Positions 1 through 8,112 of a stretch of DNA of 64,000 nt are shown here, in pieces. Both the position numbers and the translations under genes were made by a program. Source of the stretch: Stenotrophomonas terrae (GTDB lineage: Bacteria > Pseudomonadota > Gammaproteobacteria > Xanthomonadales > Xanthomonadaceae); the NCBI RefSeq assembly GCF_001431465.1, contig NZ_LDJJ01000031.1, positions 32,151 to 96,150 of the forward strand, read 5' to 3'. The notes below the pieces were generated by a model, which saw only the letters and a list, made by a program, of their open reading frames with translations, searched no databases and was not told the origin of the DNA. Within the stretch, counting starts at the first letter, position 1; each line of letters opens with the position of its first letter.

Positions 1-2106
1 GTCCACGCGCAGGAACGCTTCTTCGAAATGGACCTGATGCGGCGCTCGGCGGCCGGCGAGCTGTCCGAGCTGTTCGGTGCCAAGGCCTTGCCGCTGGACA
101 AGCGCATGCGTGTGCACCGCCTGCGTGCCCATACCCAGCAGAACCTTGGGGCGGCACTGGGCGGCAAGCGCAACGTCGTTGAAGCCTACCGTGAAGGTGT
201 CAACGCCGGCCTTGCCGCCTTGCCGGTACGGCCATGGCCGTACCTGCTGCTGCGCCAGCAACCCCGGCCCTGGGAACTGGAGGATTCGGTGTTGACCGGC
301 CTGGCGATGTACGGCGACCTACAGGACCCGGCCAATACCCGCGAACTCTCGATGGCCCGCATCCGCAGCGTGATGCCGCCAGCGCTGTACGCACTGCTCA
401 GCCACGATGGCAGCGCTTGGGACGCGCCTCTGTTTGGTGCGCCCCGCGGTGATGCGGTGTTGCCGGATGCGGCGACGCTGGACCTGCGCAAACACGCCAG
501 CAACGCGCCACCTGCGCCGGTCGCGGCGGACTCGGAGATCTTAGGGAGCAATAACTTTGCAGTAGCCGGCGCCCTGACCGCCGACGGCCGCGCCATCATT
601 GCCGACGACATGCACCTGAACCTGCGTGCGCCCAACATCTGGTTCCGCGCGCGCCTGCGCTACGCCGACCCGACCGCGCCCGATGGCAAGGTCGATGTCA
701 GCGGCTTCACCCTGCCGGGCCTGCCGGCGGTGATCGTCGGCAGCAATACGCGGGTGGCCTGGGCATTCACCAACAGCTATATCGATACCGCCGACTACGC
801 CGCCCTGCCCGCTGATGCGCCACTGCGCAGCTACAACGAGGCCATCGCCGTCGCCGGTGCGCAACCGGAGATGCTGCTGGTGCGCGAAAGCACCTGGGGC
901 CCGGTTCTGCATGAAGAGCCCGATGGCCGCCTGCTGGCGTTGCGCTGGGTCGGCCAGCAGCCCGGCGCCGTGCGGCTGGATTTCGCCGACATGGCCAAGG
1001 CCGCCGATCTGGAGGCTGCTTTCACAGTGGCCGATAGCTCCGGTGTGCCTGCGCAAAACCTGCTGGTGGGCGACCGCAGCGGGCGCATCGCCTGGCGCCT
1101 GATTGGTGCAAGACCGGCACGGGATCCGGCCTGCCATGCCGATGCCGCCACGCAATCCAGCTGCCCGCCCTGGCCCATCCGCACCGACCAGGCACCGGCA
1201 CTGGTTGATCCACCGGATCATCGCCTGTGGACCGCCAACGGCCGCGTGCTTGATGGCGCCGCGCTGGCCGAAGCCGGCGATGGCGGCTATGACTTCGGCG
1301 CACGTGCCAAGCAGATCCGCGATGGCCTGTTCGCCCGTGATGTTTTCAGCGAACGCGATCTGCTGGCCATCCAGCTGGACGACCGTGCCCTGTTGATGGA
1401 GCGCTGGTGGAAACTGCTGCGGCAGACCGTCGAGCACAGTGATGATCCCGCGCTCAGACGTCTGGAAGCCGCCAGCCGCCAATGGCAGGGCCGTGCCTCC
1501 ATCGATTCGGTCAGCTACCGGATGGCGCGCGGTTTCCGCGGCATCCTGACGGACAACATGGAAGGCGCACTGCTGGCAGCAGCCAAGGCGCAGCTGGGCG
1601 AGCGTTACATCGCCCCCAAACTGGCACAGTTCGAGGGTGTGCTATGGCCCATGCTCAGCGAACGCCCGGCCAACCTGCTGCCGCCGCCGTATGAAAGCTG
1701 GGATGCCTTGCTGGCTGACAGCGCACGGCAGCTGGAAAAAGATCTGGCCGCCCAAGGAACGGATCTGACGCAACGCAGCTGGGGCGAGCGCAACACCGCC
1801 GCAATCTGTCATCCGGTCTCGGCGGCGTTGCCGGCCTTGTTCAAGCGCTGGCTGTGCATGGCAGCGGAACCTCTCGCCGGTGACAGCGACATGCCGCGCG
1901 TGGTCGGGCCGAAGTTCGGCGCGTCCGAACGCATGGTGGTCTCACCCGGCCACGAAGCCGACGGCATCGTACACATGCCCGGCGGCCAGAGCGGACACCC
2001 GCTGTCGCCATTCTGGGGCGCGGGCCACGAAGACTGGGTAAAAGGTCGCCCTACCCCGTTCCTGCCCGGCAAGGCGACACACAGCATGAAATTGAGTCCG
2101 CGCTGA
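1..2106 (+). CDS. Penicillin acylase family protein (N-terminal nucleophile hydrolase), 5' end outside window
   Basis: The reading frame is open from the first base (VHAQERFFEMD...), so the gene starts upstream and only the last 701 residues are visible. The segment AQERFFEMDLMRRSAAGELS is typical of the alpha chain of penicillin-amidase-type Ntn hydrolases. The motif GSNNFAV follows; its serine codon (547-549) would be the nucleophile and the N-terminus of the beta chain after self-cleavage, leaving a beta chain of about 519 residues. Family members are usually periplasmic and hydrolyse amide-linked acyl groups: beta-lactam side chains, acyl-homoserine lactones or similar. The sequence alone does not tell which. 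The C-terminus (GGQSGHPLSPFW..) is also typical. No partner gene follows; a repeat-filled gap lies downstream. Confidence 0.9.
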   Translation, partial: VHAQERFFEMDLMRRSAAGELSELFGAKALPLDKRMRVHRLRAHTQQNLGAALGGKRNVVEAYREGVNAGLAALPVRPWPYLLLRQQPRPWELEDSVLTGLAMYGDLQDPANTRELSMARIRSVMPPALYALLSHDGSAWDAPLFGAPRGDAVLPDAATLDLRKHASNAPPAPVAADSEILGSNNFAVAGALTADGRAIIADDMHLNLRAPNIWFRARLRYADPTAPDGKVDVSGFTLPGLPAVIVGSNTRVAWAFTNSYIDTADYAALPADAPLRSYNEAIAVAGAQPEMLLVRESTWGPVLHEEPDGRLLALRWVGQQPGAVRLDFADMAKAADLEAAFTVADSSGVPAQNLLVGDRSGRIAWRLIGARPARDPACHADAATQSSCPPWPIRTDQAPALVDPPDHRLWTANGRVLDGAALAEAGDGGYDFGARAKQIRDGLFARDVFSERDLLAIQLDDRALLMERWWKLLRQTVEHSDDPALRRLEAASRQWQGRASIDSVSYRMARGFRGILTDNMEGALLAAAKAQLGERYIAPKLAQFEGVLWPMLSERPANLLPPPYESWDALLADSARQLEKDLAAQGTDLTQRSWGERNTAAICHPVSAALPALFKRWLCMAAEPLAGDSDMPRVVGPKFGASERMVVSPGHEADGIVHMPGGQSGHPLSPFWGAGHEDWVKGRPTPFLPGKATHSMKLSPR

Positions 2107-2160
2107 AAAACCAGCACAGGTCTGCATGCAGACCCAGCTAGCCCCAACCGGCATCTGACT

Positions 2161-2254
2161 GTGGGAGTGGCGTAAGCCACGAAGCTGGTTTTTCTGAAAC
2201 CCATGGATGCATGTGCAACCTGATGGTCGGCTTCGCGGCTTACGCCGCTCCTAC
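2161..2254. repeat. Paired inverted REP-like element (GTGGGAG..GTAAGCC family)
   Basis: A left unit at 2161-2188 (GTGGGAGTGGCGTAAGCCAC..) is answered by an inverted unit at 2228-2254 that ends CGCCGCTCCTAC. Each unit is itself a short imperfect palindrome. Related pairs occur at 53219-53315 and 62955-63025, and a single unit at 12457-12484, so this is a dispersed extragenic family rather than a local feature. Confidence 0.75.
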
Positions 2255-2278
2255 AACTTGCAGGGCTGCATGGCATCT

Positions 2279-2421
2279 GTAGCCCGGGTAAGCGCAGCGC
2301 ACCCGGGGAAGCAGACAAGACATCCGCGCACGAAGACCGAATCGCTCCTGCCATCGATGCGGAACTTTTGACCCTGGTTGAGCGCAAAAAGCCCCGGGTG
2401 CGCTTCGCTTATCCGGGCTAC
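2279..2421. repeat. Paired inverted GTAG-type repeat (CCCGGGTAAGCGCAGCG family)
   Basis: The left unit at 2279-2308 starts GTAGCCCGGGTAAGCGCAGC and ends CACCCGGGG. The inverted right unit at 2392-2421 starts CCCCGGGTGCGC and ends CCGGGCTAC. A second pair of the same family lies at the right edge of the window (63909-63993). GTAG at one end and CTAC at the other matches the general layout of SMAG-type REP elements of Stenotrophomonas. Confidence 0.75.
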
Positions 2422-2436
2422 GCCAGCGCATCACGC

Positions 2437-2865
2437 TTACTTCAAGCGCACCGTCCACTCCACCTCGAGCTTGGCTTCGGCATCGAACAGGCGGCTGATC
2501 TGCACCCAACTGGCGGCCGGATACTTGCCATCGGCAAAGAACGTCTTGCGCTCGGGAATGGCCTTGATCAATCCATCCATATCGGTGGTGAACACCGTCT
2601 CCTTGACCACCTGGCTGCTGTCCGCATCAAACTGCTGCAGGATCCTGGTCAGCTTGCCGTAGCAGTCACGCACCGCGGCCTGCATGTCCGCGCCCCGGCA
2701 CGGCACACCGGAAACATGCAGCGTGTCGCCATCGCGCACCACGCCGGTATAGCCAATATCCGTCTCCCAACTGCCCAGTTGATGGCGCTCCAGCGGCAGC
2801 TCAGCCGCTGTCGCAACAAATGGACTACCCAACAACCCCAGCATCAACAGCGGCAATACACGCAT
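2437..2865 (-). CDS. RidA/YjgF-like protein with signal peptide
   Basis: 142 residues. The N-terminus (MRVLPLLMLGLLGSPFVATAAE) is a clear Sec signal peptide with cleavage after a TAA/ATAA-type site, so the mature protein of about 120 residues is periplasmic. The rest follows the RidA/YjgF fold pattern: a VVRDGDTLHVSG-like first strand, a helix ending in LTRILQQF and a final LEVEWTV strand. In enamine/imine deaminase RidA the catalytic arginine sits in a PAR motif before the penultimate strand. Here the matching stretch reads YPAASWVQISRL, so alanine stands in its place and deaminase activity is doubtful. It is divergent from nothing and stands alone, 41 bases downstream of the antiporter gene on the same strand. 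The family is well supported; the function is unknown. Confidence 0.8.
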   Translation of the reverse strand: MRVLPLLMLGLLGSPFVATAAELPLERHQLGSWETDIGYTGVVRDGDTLHVSGVPCRGADMQAAVRDCYGKLTRILQQFDADSSQVVKETVFTTDMDGLIKAIPERKTFFADGKYPAASWVQISRLFDAEAKLEVEWTVRLK

Positions 2866-2906
2866 CGAAGTTCCTTTTGTTTGAGAGGACTACTGCTTGA
2901 AAAAAC

Positions 2907-4292
2907 TCAATTGGGTTTGCGTTGAACGCGCGCGCTCCAACCCAGCAAGGGCCCTGTCATCGCCGTGGTCACCAGTGCCATTACCACCAGCACCGCAAAC
3001 AGGCGGTCGCCCAGCAAGCCAAGTTCATAACCGAGGTTGAGCACGACCAGCTCCATCAGGCCGCGCGTGTTCATCAATACGCCCAGCCGCATTGCGTCCG
3101 GCACCGGCATGCCAGCGCTACGCGCGGCAGCGAAGGTGCCAATCAACTTGCCAGCGGCGGCAACCGCAGTCACCAGCACGCAAAGCCATACGTCAGTTAT
3201 CTGCAGCGCGTCGGCTCGCAGGCGCAAACCGGTCATGGCAAAGAACAGGGGCAGCAGCAGGGTGGCCGCCAGCGGTTCCACCTTGCTGATGATCAGCTCG
3301 CGCAGCTGCGCATTGGAAGAAGCTGCCGCACCGGCTGCAAACGCGCCGAACAAGGCGTGGATGCCCAGGTATTCGGTCAACAATGCGCTGGCCAGGGTCA
3401 GCAACACCATGCCCAGCAACCAAGCGCCTTCTCGGCCGGCGATGATCGTCTGCCGGGCAAACCAGGGCCGCACAAGGCCGAGCATCACGACGATGAAAGC
3501 CGTCACACAGGCCAGGTTGAAAGCCGCTGTTCCCCATCCTGTCGCCTGGATGGCACTGACGATCAGCGCCAACATGCACCAGGCCGTGGCATCACCCAGC
3601 GCCGCGCAGGCGATGGCGGTCTGCCCCAGTGGGCTATGAGTCATGCCGCGGTCGGCAAGAATGCGCAGCAGCACCGGAAAGGCGGTAATGCTCAGCGATA
3701 TGCCGATGAACAATGCAAAAGGAGTGAACCCCACGCCCGCTGGTCCATGCGCCGGATACAGGTAGATCGCCAGCAGCACACCGCACAGAAAGGGCACGGC
3801 AATGCCGGCATGACTCACCGCAACAGCAAATCTGCGCCGGCCGCGCAGCCTGCCCAGATCCAATTCCACGCCGGCAACCAGCAGGAACATCAAGACCCCC
3901 AGCTGGCTGATCAGACTCAGCGGCCCCAGCGAACTGGGCGGGAACAACGCAGCCTGCGCCTGCGGCAACAGCGCGCCGAACAGCAAGGGGCCCATCATCA
4001 GACCGGCGGCCATCTCACCAATGACCGCCGGCTGGCCAAACCAACGCAACAACCGTCCCATGCCCTTGGCGACCAGCAGCAGCACCAGCAGCTGCAATAG
4101 AAACAGGCCAAGCGCGGAATGTGGCTGCAAGGCCGATGAAGTCGCTTGGGCCACGTGCCGCACCGGCGCTGCCAGATCCATCCCGGCACGACCAGCCAAC
4201 AACAGCGCAAGCAGCATCGGCAGCCCCGCCCAACCGAGATAGAGCAACACCCAACGCAACCGTGAAGCGGGACGAGGCGTGTCTGCGTCCAT
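2907..4292 (-). CDS. Cation/proton antiporter, CPA2 (KefB/NapA-like) family
   Basis: 461 residues, almost wholly hydrophobic, with 12 to 13 predictable membrane segments. The pattern VIGEMAAGLMMGPLLFG, then LGVLMFLLVAGVELDL and GISLSITAFPVLLRIL, is characteristic of the monovalent cation:proton antiporter-2 family (Na+/H+ or K+/H+ exchange in the inner membrane). There is no C-terminal RCK/TrkA nucleotide-binding domain, so it resembles NapA/GerN-type exchangers rather than full KefB/C. The N-terminus has one extra membrane segment (residues 15-32) before a spacer. The gene is on the same strand as the RidA-like gene and may be cotranscribed with it. The ion specificity cannot be read from the sequence. 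Confidence 0.85.
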   Translation of the reverse strand: MDADTPRPASRLRWVLLYLGWAGLPMLLALLLAGRAGMDLAAPVRHVAQATSSALQPHSALGLFLLQLLVLLLVAKGMGRLLRWFGQPAVIGEMAAGLMMGPLLFGALLPQAQAALFPPSSLGPLSLISQLGVLMFLLVAGVELDLGRLRGRRRFAVAVSHAGIAVPFLCGVLLAIYLYPAHGPAGVGFTPFALFIGISLSITAFPVLLRILADRGMTHSPLGQTAIACAALGDATAWCMLALIVSAIQATGWGTAAFNLACVTAFIVVMLGLVRPWFARQTIIAGREGAWLLGMVLLTLASALLTEYLGIHALFGAFAAGAAASSNAQLRELIISKVEPLAATLLLPLFFAMTGLRLRADALQITDVWLCVLVTAVAAAGKLIGTFAAARSAGMPVPDAMRLGVLMNTRGLMELVVLNLGYELGLLGDRLFAVLVVMALVTTAMTGPLLGWSARVQRKPN

Positions 4293-4390
4293 GAACTCCC
4301 CCTGTTGTCAGCCCGCGATCATAAGCCCCGCAGGCCGCCCCGCGACACACGGCCCCATGGCCCGCAGGTGGCGGGCCGCAGGGTCATCGC

Positions 4391-6076
4391 TCAGCCCGCC
4401 AGCGCCTGCTCATGCACGCCAGCCACGGCGCGGCCGGAAGGATCGGCCATGCTGGCAAAGCTGGCATCCCAGGCAATCGCCGCCGGCGACGAGCAGGCAA
4501 TCGACTTGCCGCCCGGCACGGTCTCCGAGGCCGCATGGCTGGGGAAGAACTGCTCGAACACGTGGCGGTAGTAGTACGCCTCCTTGGTCTGCGGCGGGTT
4601 GTGCGGGAAGCGCTTGTCGGCCGCTGCCAGTACGCGGTCGCTAACCTGGGCTTCGGCATGCGCCTTCAACCCATCGATCCAGCCGTAGCCGACGCCATCA
4701 CTGAACTGCTCCTTCTGCCGCCACAGGATTTCCTTCGGCAGATAGCCTTCGAAGGCTTCGCGCAGCACGGCTTTCTCGATGCGCCCGCTGGCCTTGTCGA
4801 CCATCTTGTGGCGCGCATCCATCTTCATCGCCACGTCCAGGAATTCGCGATCCAGGAACGGCACGCGCGGCTCCACGCCCCAGGCCATCATCGACTTGTT
4901 GGCGCGCAGGCAGTCGTAGTTGTTCAGTGCGTCGAGCTTGCGCACCAGCTCTTCGTGGAACTCGCGCGCGTTTGGTGCCTTGTGGAAGTACAGATAGCCG
5001 CCGAAGATTTCATCGCTGCCTTCGCCGGACAGCACCATTTTCACACCCATCGCCTTGATGCGCCGCGCCAGCAGGAACATCGGCGTCGATGCGCGGATGG
5101 TGGTGACGTCATAGGTCTCGACGTGACGGATCACTTCCGGCAGGGCGTCCAGGCCTTCCTCGAAGGTGTATTCGAAACCGTGATGCACGGTGCCCAGCAT
5201 TTCCGCCGCCACCTTGGCCGCGGCCAGGTCCGGCGAGCCCTTCAGGCCGATGGCAAAGCTGTGCAGGCGCGGCCACCAGGCCTCGCTCTGGCCGTCATCC
5301 TCGATGCGGTGACGCGCATAGCGTGCAGCAACCGCCGCCACCAGCGACGAGTCCAGACCGCCGGACAGCAATACGCCGTACGGTACATCGGTCATCAACT
5401 GGCGATGCACGGCGCGTTCAAAGGCTTCACGCAATTCGGCCAGCGACACGTCCACACCTTCAACCGCCTCGTACTCGCGCCACGGGCGCTCGTAATACTT
5501 GCTCAGCGTATCGGTGCTGCTGTCATACCAGTGACCGGGCGGGAACTGCGCCACGTCGGCACAGGTATCGGACAGCGACTTCATCTCCGAGGCCACGCAC
5601 AGCCGGCCCTGCTTGTCGTGGCCCCAGTACAGCGGCACCACGCCGATCGGGTCGCGGGCGATGATCACGCGCTGCTTGGCGCGGTCCCACAGGGCAAACG
5701 CGAAGATGCCGTTGAGCCTGTTCAGATACGAGGCCGGCTCATCTTCGCGGTACAGCGCGTTGATCACTTCACAGTCCGAACCGGTCTGGAAAGCATAGGG
5801 CTGGGTCAGCTCCTTCTTCAGCTCCTGATGGTTGTAGATCTCGCCGTTGACCGCCAGCGCCAGCTGGCCATCGTCCGACAACAGCGGCTGCGAGCCGCCG
5901 GCCGGGTCGACGATGGCCAGGCGTTCGTGCACCAGGATGGCGCCGTCATCAACGTAGACGCCGCTCCAGTCCGGGCCGCGATGGCGTTGGCGCTGGGATT
6001 GTTCAAGCGCCTGCCGACGCAGCGCCTGCAGGTCGTCACCGGGTTGCAGGCCAAAAATGCCGAAGATGGAACACAT
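4391..6076 (-). CDS. asnB: Asparagine synthase (glutamine-hydrolysing)
   Basis: 561 residues, close to E. coli AsnB (554). It converts aspartate, glutamine and ATP to asparagine, glutamate and AMP. The start at 6076 is fixed by MCSIFGIFG: Cys2 becomes the N-terminal nucleophile of the class II glutaminase domain after Met removal. Upstream in-frame sequence is leader, not protein. The glutaminase domain covers residues 2-200 (RHRGPD, NGEIYNH, GSDCE). The synthetase domain follows with the ATP pyrophosphatase loop SGGLDSS at 238-244 and SGEGSDEIFGGYLY further on. The leader upstream carries an Asn-rich reading frame and a terminator at 6159-6189, strongly suggesting transcription attenuation by asparagine supply. 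The GGCCCGC/GCGGGCC stem at 4359-4377 just past the stop may help termination, although it lacks a T tract. Confidence 0.97.
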   Translation of the reverse strand: MCSIFGIFGLQPGDDLQALRRQALEQSQRQRHRGPDWSGVYVDDGAILVHERLAIVDPAGGSQPLLSDDGQLALAVNGEIYNHQELKKELTQPYAFQTGSDCEVINALYREDEPASYLNRLNGIFAFALWDRAKQRVIIARDPIGVVPLYWGHDKQGRLCVASEMKSLSDTCADVAQFPPGHWYDSSTDTLSKYYERPWREYEAVEGVDVSLAELREAFERAVHRQLMTDVPYGVLLSGGLDSSLVAAVAARYARHRIEDDGQSEAWWPRLHSFAIGLKGSPDLAAAKVAAEMLGTVHHGFEYTFEEGLDALPEVIRHVETYDVTTIRASTPMFLLARRIKAMGVKMVLSGEGSDEIFGGYLYFHKAPNAREFHEELVRKLDALNNYDCLRANKSMMAWGVEPRVPFLDREFLDVAMKMDARHKMVDKASGRIEKAVLREAFEGYLPKEILWRQKEQFSDGVGYGWIDGLKAHAEAQVSDRVLAAADKRFPHNPPQTKEAYYYRHVFEQFFPSHAASETVPGGKSIACSSPAAIAWDASFASMADPSGRAVAGVHEQALAG

Positions 6077-6158
6077 GGGAAAGCTCCTGGGTTGTGTGGG
6101 GACAAACAGTCGAAGCAACGGCTTGAAGACCAGCCGCTTGGTGTTCCCGCCCGGCCAT

Positions 6159-6189
6159 AAAAAAACCCGCATCGGCCGATGCGGGTTTT
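6159..6189 (-). terminator. Intrinsic terminator in the asnB leader (attenuator)
   Basis: On the minus strand a perfect self-complementary stem (AAAACCCGCATCGG paired with CCGATGCGGGTTTT, plus positions 6162-6189) is followed by a run of seven T (6159-6165). It lies 83 bases before the asnB start and 27 bases after the stop of an Asn-rich leader peptide, so it can only be an attenuator for asnB. In the opposite direction the run is only four T, so it is much weaker as a plus-strand terminator. Confidence 0.9.
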
Positions 6190-6215
6190 CTGGTGTCCTG
6201 AGCGTGTTGCCTGTT

Positions 6216-6314
6216 CTAGCTCTGGTCGCAGTCCCGCAGTGGCCGCGCACGATTATTCGCGCGCAGATTATTGCGGTTGTTATTGTTGACGGCGGTGGCC
6301 AGGAACGAGGACAT
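6216..6314 (-). CDS. Asparagine-rich leader peptide of asnB (attenuator peptide)
   Basis: A 32-codon frame from ATG (6314) to TAG (6216-6218) that is too short for usual gene calling. It encodes eight Asn codons: NNNNRNN at codons 10-16 and NN at codons 20-21. The chance of such clustering in GC-rich DNA, where AAC/AAT is uncommon, is small. A weak ribosome site (AGGGA) stands about 12 bases before ATG. Downstream are a terminator stem and asnB. Segments within the frame can pair alternately: CCGCA at 6272-6276 (codons 13-15) with TGCGG at 6234-6238; TGCGGG at 6233-6238 with CCCGCA at 6180-6185, the 5' terminator arm. Stalling at Asn codons when tRNA-Asn is uncharged would free TGCGGG and prevent the terminator. 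Reading and layout are seen; the mechanism is inferred by analogy with trp/his leaders. Confidence 0.85.
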   Translation of the reverse strand: MSSFLATAVNNNNRNNLRANNRARPLRDCDQS

Positions 6315-6431
6315 GCGCTGACCGTATCCCTGTTTCGGCGGCCGCGCAACTGTTGCTTTGGCAACCGATTCAGCAGCCGGGCCGGCGCGCTCCGCGATAA
6401 TCGCCGGCCCTCTGCCCGGACGAGCTGCTGG

Positions 6432-7328
6432 ATGCCCCGCCCCACACCCCGCCTGCTGCTATACGCACTGCCCCTGTTTACCCTGCTCGGTTGCGCGACG
6501 GCGCCCGCCAGCCGCCCGCCCAGCGCAACCGAGCGCGATGCGTTGACCGCTGCCGCCGATGGCCAGTTCGATTCGGCCCTGCGGGTCGCCAGGATGTACC
6601 AGGCATGGAACGACCCTCGCGCACTGGATTGGTATGCGCGCGCAGCGGCGACAACACCGCGCACCCACCGCAGCACCAGCGCCGAGGAACAACTGGGTAC
6701 GTTCTGGGAGCGAGGCCGGCTGGACAGCAGCGACGAACCCCAGAAGCCTGAGGATGTGCGTTTCAAGCCATCACCACGCAAGGCTCTGCGCTGGTACCAC
6801 AGTGCCGCCTACCACGGCTCACCGTATGCCATGCATGATCTGGCGCGCTGGTACGAACGCCAGGGCGACATGGCCGGCGCACTGCGCTGGCGGCTGCGCT
6901 CGGCGGTGTACATGCGCGAGTTGTACAAGCTGGACGCGCTGCGCGGGGCCACCCGCGCCTCGACCGAAGCGGCACGTCTTGCCGGCGACCGGCCGTCCAC
7001 CAACGCCGCCATCGCTCGCATCCAGCGCCTCGCTGCTCGCGGTGATGCCGAGGCACAGGTCGACCTTGGCACCCTGCATGAAGCCGGCATCGGCATACCC
7101 CAGGATATGAGCGAGGCGCTGCGCTGGTACCAACGCGCCGGCGAACAAGGCAATGTCTACGGCCAGTACTTCAGCGGGCTGGCGCTGGGTCGCGGCAGCA
7201 AGGGCCTGCAGAAGGATGAGGCTGCAGCAGCGGCATGGTTCGCACGCGCCAATGCGCAGGAGTTCTACCTTGCCGATGAATCGTATTGGCGCAAAGCCAT
7301 CGCGCCACCGTTCTTCATCTTCGAATAG
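6432..7328 (+). CDS. Sel1-repeat (tetratricopeptide-like) lipoprotein
   Basis: 298 residues. The start at 6432 is chosen because it gives a lipoprotein signal peptide ending LFTLLGC, with Cys21 as the lipidation site; longer in-frame starts run into the asnB leader region. The body has SLR/Sel1-type helical repeats, for instance ALRWYHSAAYHGSPYAMHDLARWYERQGD and AQVDLGTLHEAGIGIPQDMSEALRWYQRAGEQGN in pieces, with a last repeat LALGRGSKGLQKDEAAAAAWF. Such proteins act as protein-protein interaction scaffolds at the envelope. It is transcribed divergently from asnB; its promoter must lie in the 117 bases between 6315 and 6431. No specific partner can be named. Confidence 0.8.
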   Translation: MPRPTPRLLLYALPLFTLLGCATAPASRPPSATERDALTAAADGQFDSALRVARMYQAWNDPRALDWYARAAATTPRTHRSTSAEEQLGTFWERGRLDSSDEPQKPEDVRFKPSPRKALRWYHSAAYHGSPYAMHDLARWYERQGDMAGALRWRLRSAVYMRELYKLDALRGATRASTEAARLAGDRPSTNAAIARIQRLAARGDAEAQVDLGTLHEAGIGIPQDMSEALRWYQRAGEQGNVYGQYFSGLALGRGSKGLQKDEAAAAAWFARANAQEFYLADESYWRKAIAPPFFIFE

Positions 7329-7425
7329 CGCATACCGCCCGGTACACATAAGCCGCGCTGCGACATGACTGCTCCGGCCCAGCAATGTCGCGCAGAATCA
7401 CCCGCTTGCACCCGCAGAGTTGAAC

Positions 7426-8112
7426 ATGACCAGCACCGCCACTTTCCGCGAAGAAACCATCGACCGCACACGCATGCAGCAGATCATCCGCGCGCATCCA
7501 CGCGCGGCGGTGTTCGAGTCCTGCATCTTGGACGAAGGCGATTTCTCGCGCCTGGACATGGACGGCTACCGGTTCAACCAGTGCTCGTTGAGCCGCGCAA
7601 ACTGGCTGGCGGCGTCACTGGAAGAAAGCCGATGGCAGAAGTGCCGGGGCAGCAACTGCGACTTCAGCTCGGCCCAGCTCAGTGATTCGCGCTTCGATCA
7701 CTGCGACCTCAACAACAGCTTCTGGCGCCGCGCCACGCTGTCGTCGGTGCAGTTCAAGGATTGCAAACTGACCGGCGCGCACCTGCAGGAAGTCAGCGGC
7801 TGGGCGCTGGAATTCCGCGACTGCCTGCTGGTCAGCGCCGACCTGCGCGGGCTGTCATTCCGCAAGGCGCAGCTGGAAGGCATGGATTTTTCCGATGCCG
7901 ATCTCTCCGGCTGCGACTTCCGCGATGCGGTGTTCAGCGGCGGCAGCCTGCGCAACGCGCAGACCAAGCTGACCCGCTTTGAAGGCGCCGATCTGCGCGA
8001 CACCGACATCAGCGGGCTCAACGTGATGGACGCGAAGTATTTCAAGAAAGCGGTGATCTCGCAGCGGCAGGCTGCAGCGGTGCTGGCTTCGTTCGGGCTG
8101 ATTGTTGCTTGA
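7426..8112 (+). CDS. Pentapeptide-repeat protein
   Basis: 228 residues from ATG at 7426; a TTG two codons earlier is possible but less likely. From about residue 37 the chain is a run of A(D/N)LXX-type pentapeptides: FSRLDMDGYRFNQCSLSRAN, SDSRFDHCDLNNSFW, LEGMDFSDADLSGCDFRDAV and LTRFEGADLRDTDISGLN. This predicts a right-handed quadrilateral beta helix of about eight coils, capped by a C-terminal helix (ISQRQAAAVLASFGL). The length is near that of Qnr-type gyrase-protecting proteins, but the repeat has no visible central Gly break with loops A/B, so that function is not claimed. No signal peptide, so cytosolic. It follows the Sel1 lipoprotein by 97 bases. Confidence 0.8.
   Translation: MTSTATFREETIDRTRMQQIIRAHPRAAVFESCILDEGDFSRLDMDGYRFNQCSLSRANWLAASLEESRWQKCRGSNCDFSSAQLSDSRFDHCDLNNSFWRRATLSSVQFKDCKLTGAHLQEVSGWALEFRDCLLVSADLRGLSFRKAQLEGMDFSDADLSGCDFRDAVFSGGSLRNAQTKLTRFEGADLRDTDISGLNVMDAKYFKKAVISQRQAAAVLASFGLIVA

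Larger units (their letters stand above)
2107..2436. other. Intergenic gap between convergent genes, filled with palindromes
   Basis: This 330-base gap lies between two convergent stop codons. It holds a perfect 16-base palindrome at 2119-2134 (GGTCTGCATGCAGACC, no T tract) and two pairs of inverted repeats described separately. No open reading frame with coding character was found. The structures may serve as transcription end points for both flanking genes, but no classical terminator with a T tract is visible. Confidence 0.6.

Noticed and set aside
6162..6189. Palindrome at 6162-6189 as a terminator for plus-strand transcripts
   Set aside because: Only four T follow on that side and no plus-strand gene ends there; the seven T on the minus strand and the asnB context favour the attenuator reading.
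6077..6781. N-terminal extension of asnB by 235 codons
   Set aside because: The catalytic Cys must follow the initiator Met directly; the extension runs through the leader peptide and terminator in another frame.
7426..8112. Pentapeptide protein as a Qnr quinolone-resistance determinant
   Set aside because: Length is similar, but the loops that define Qnr and the central Gly break are not evident.
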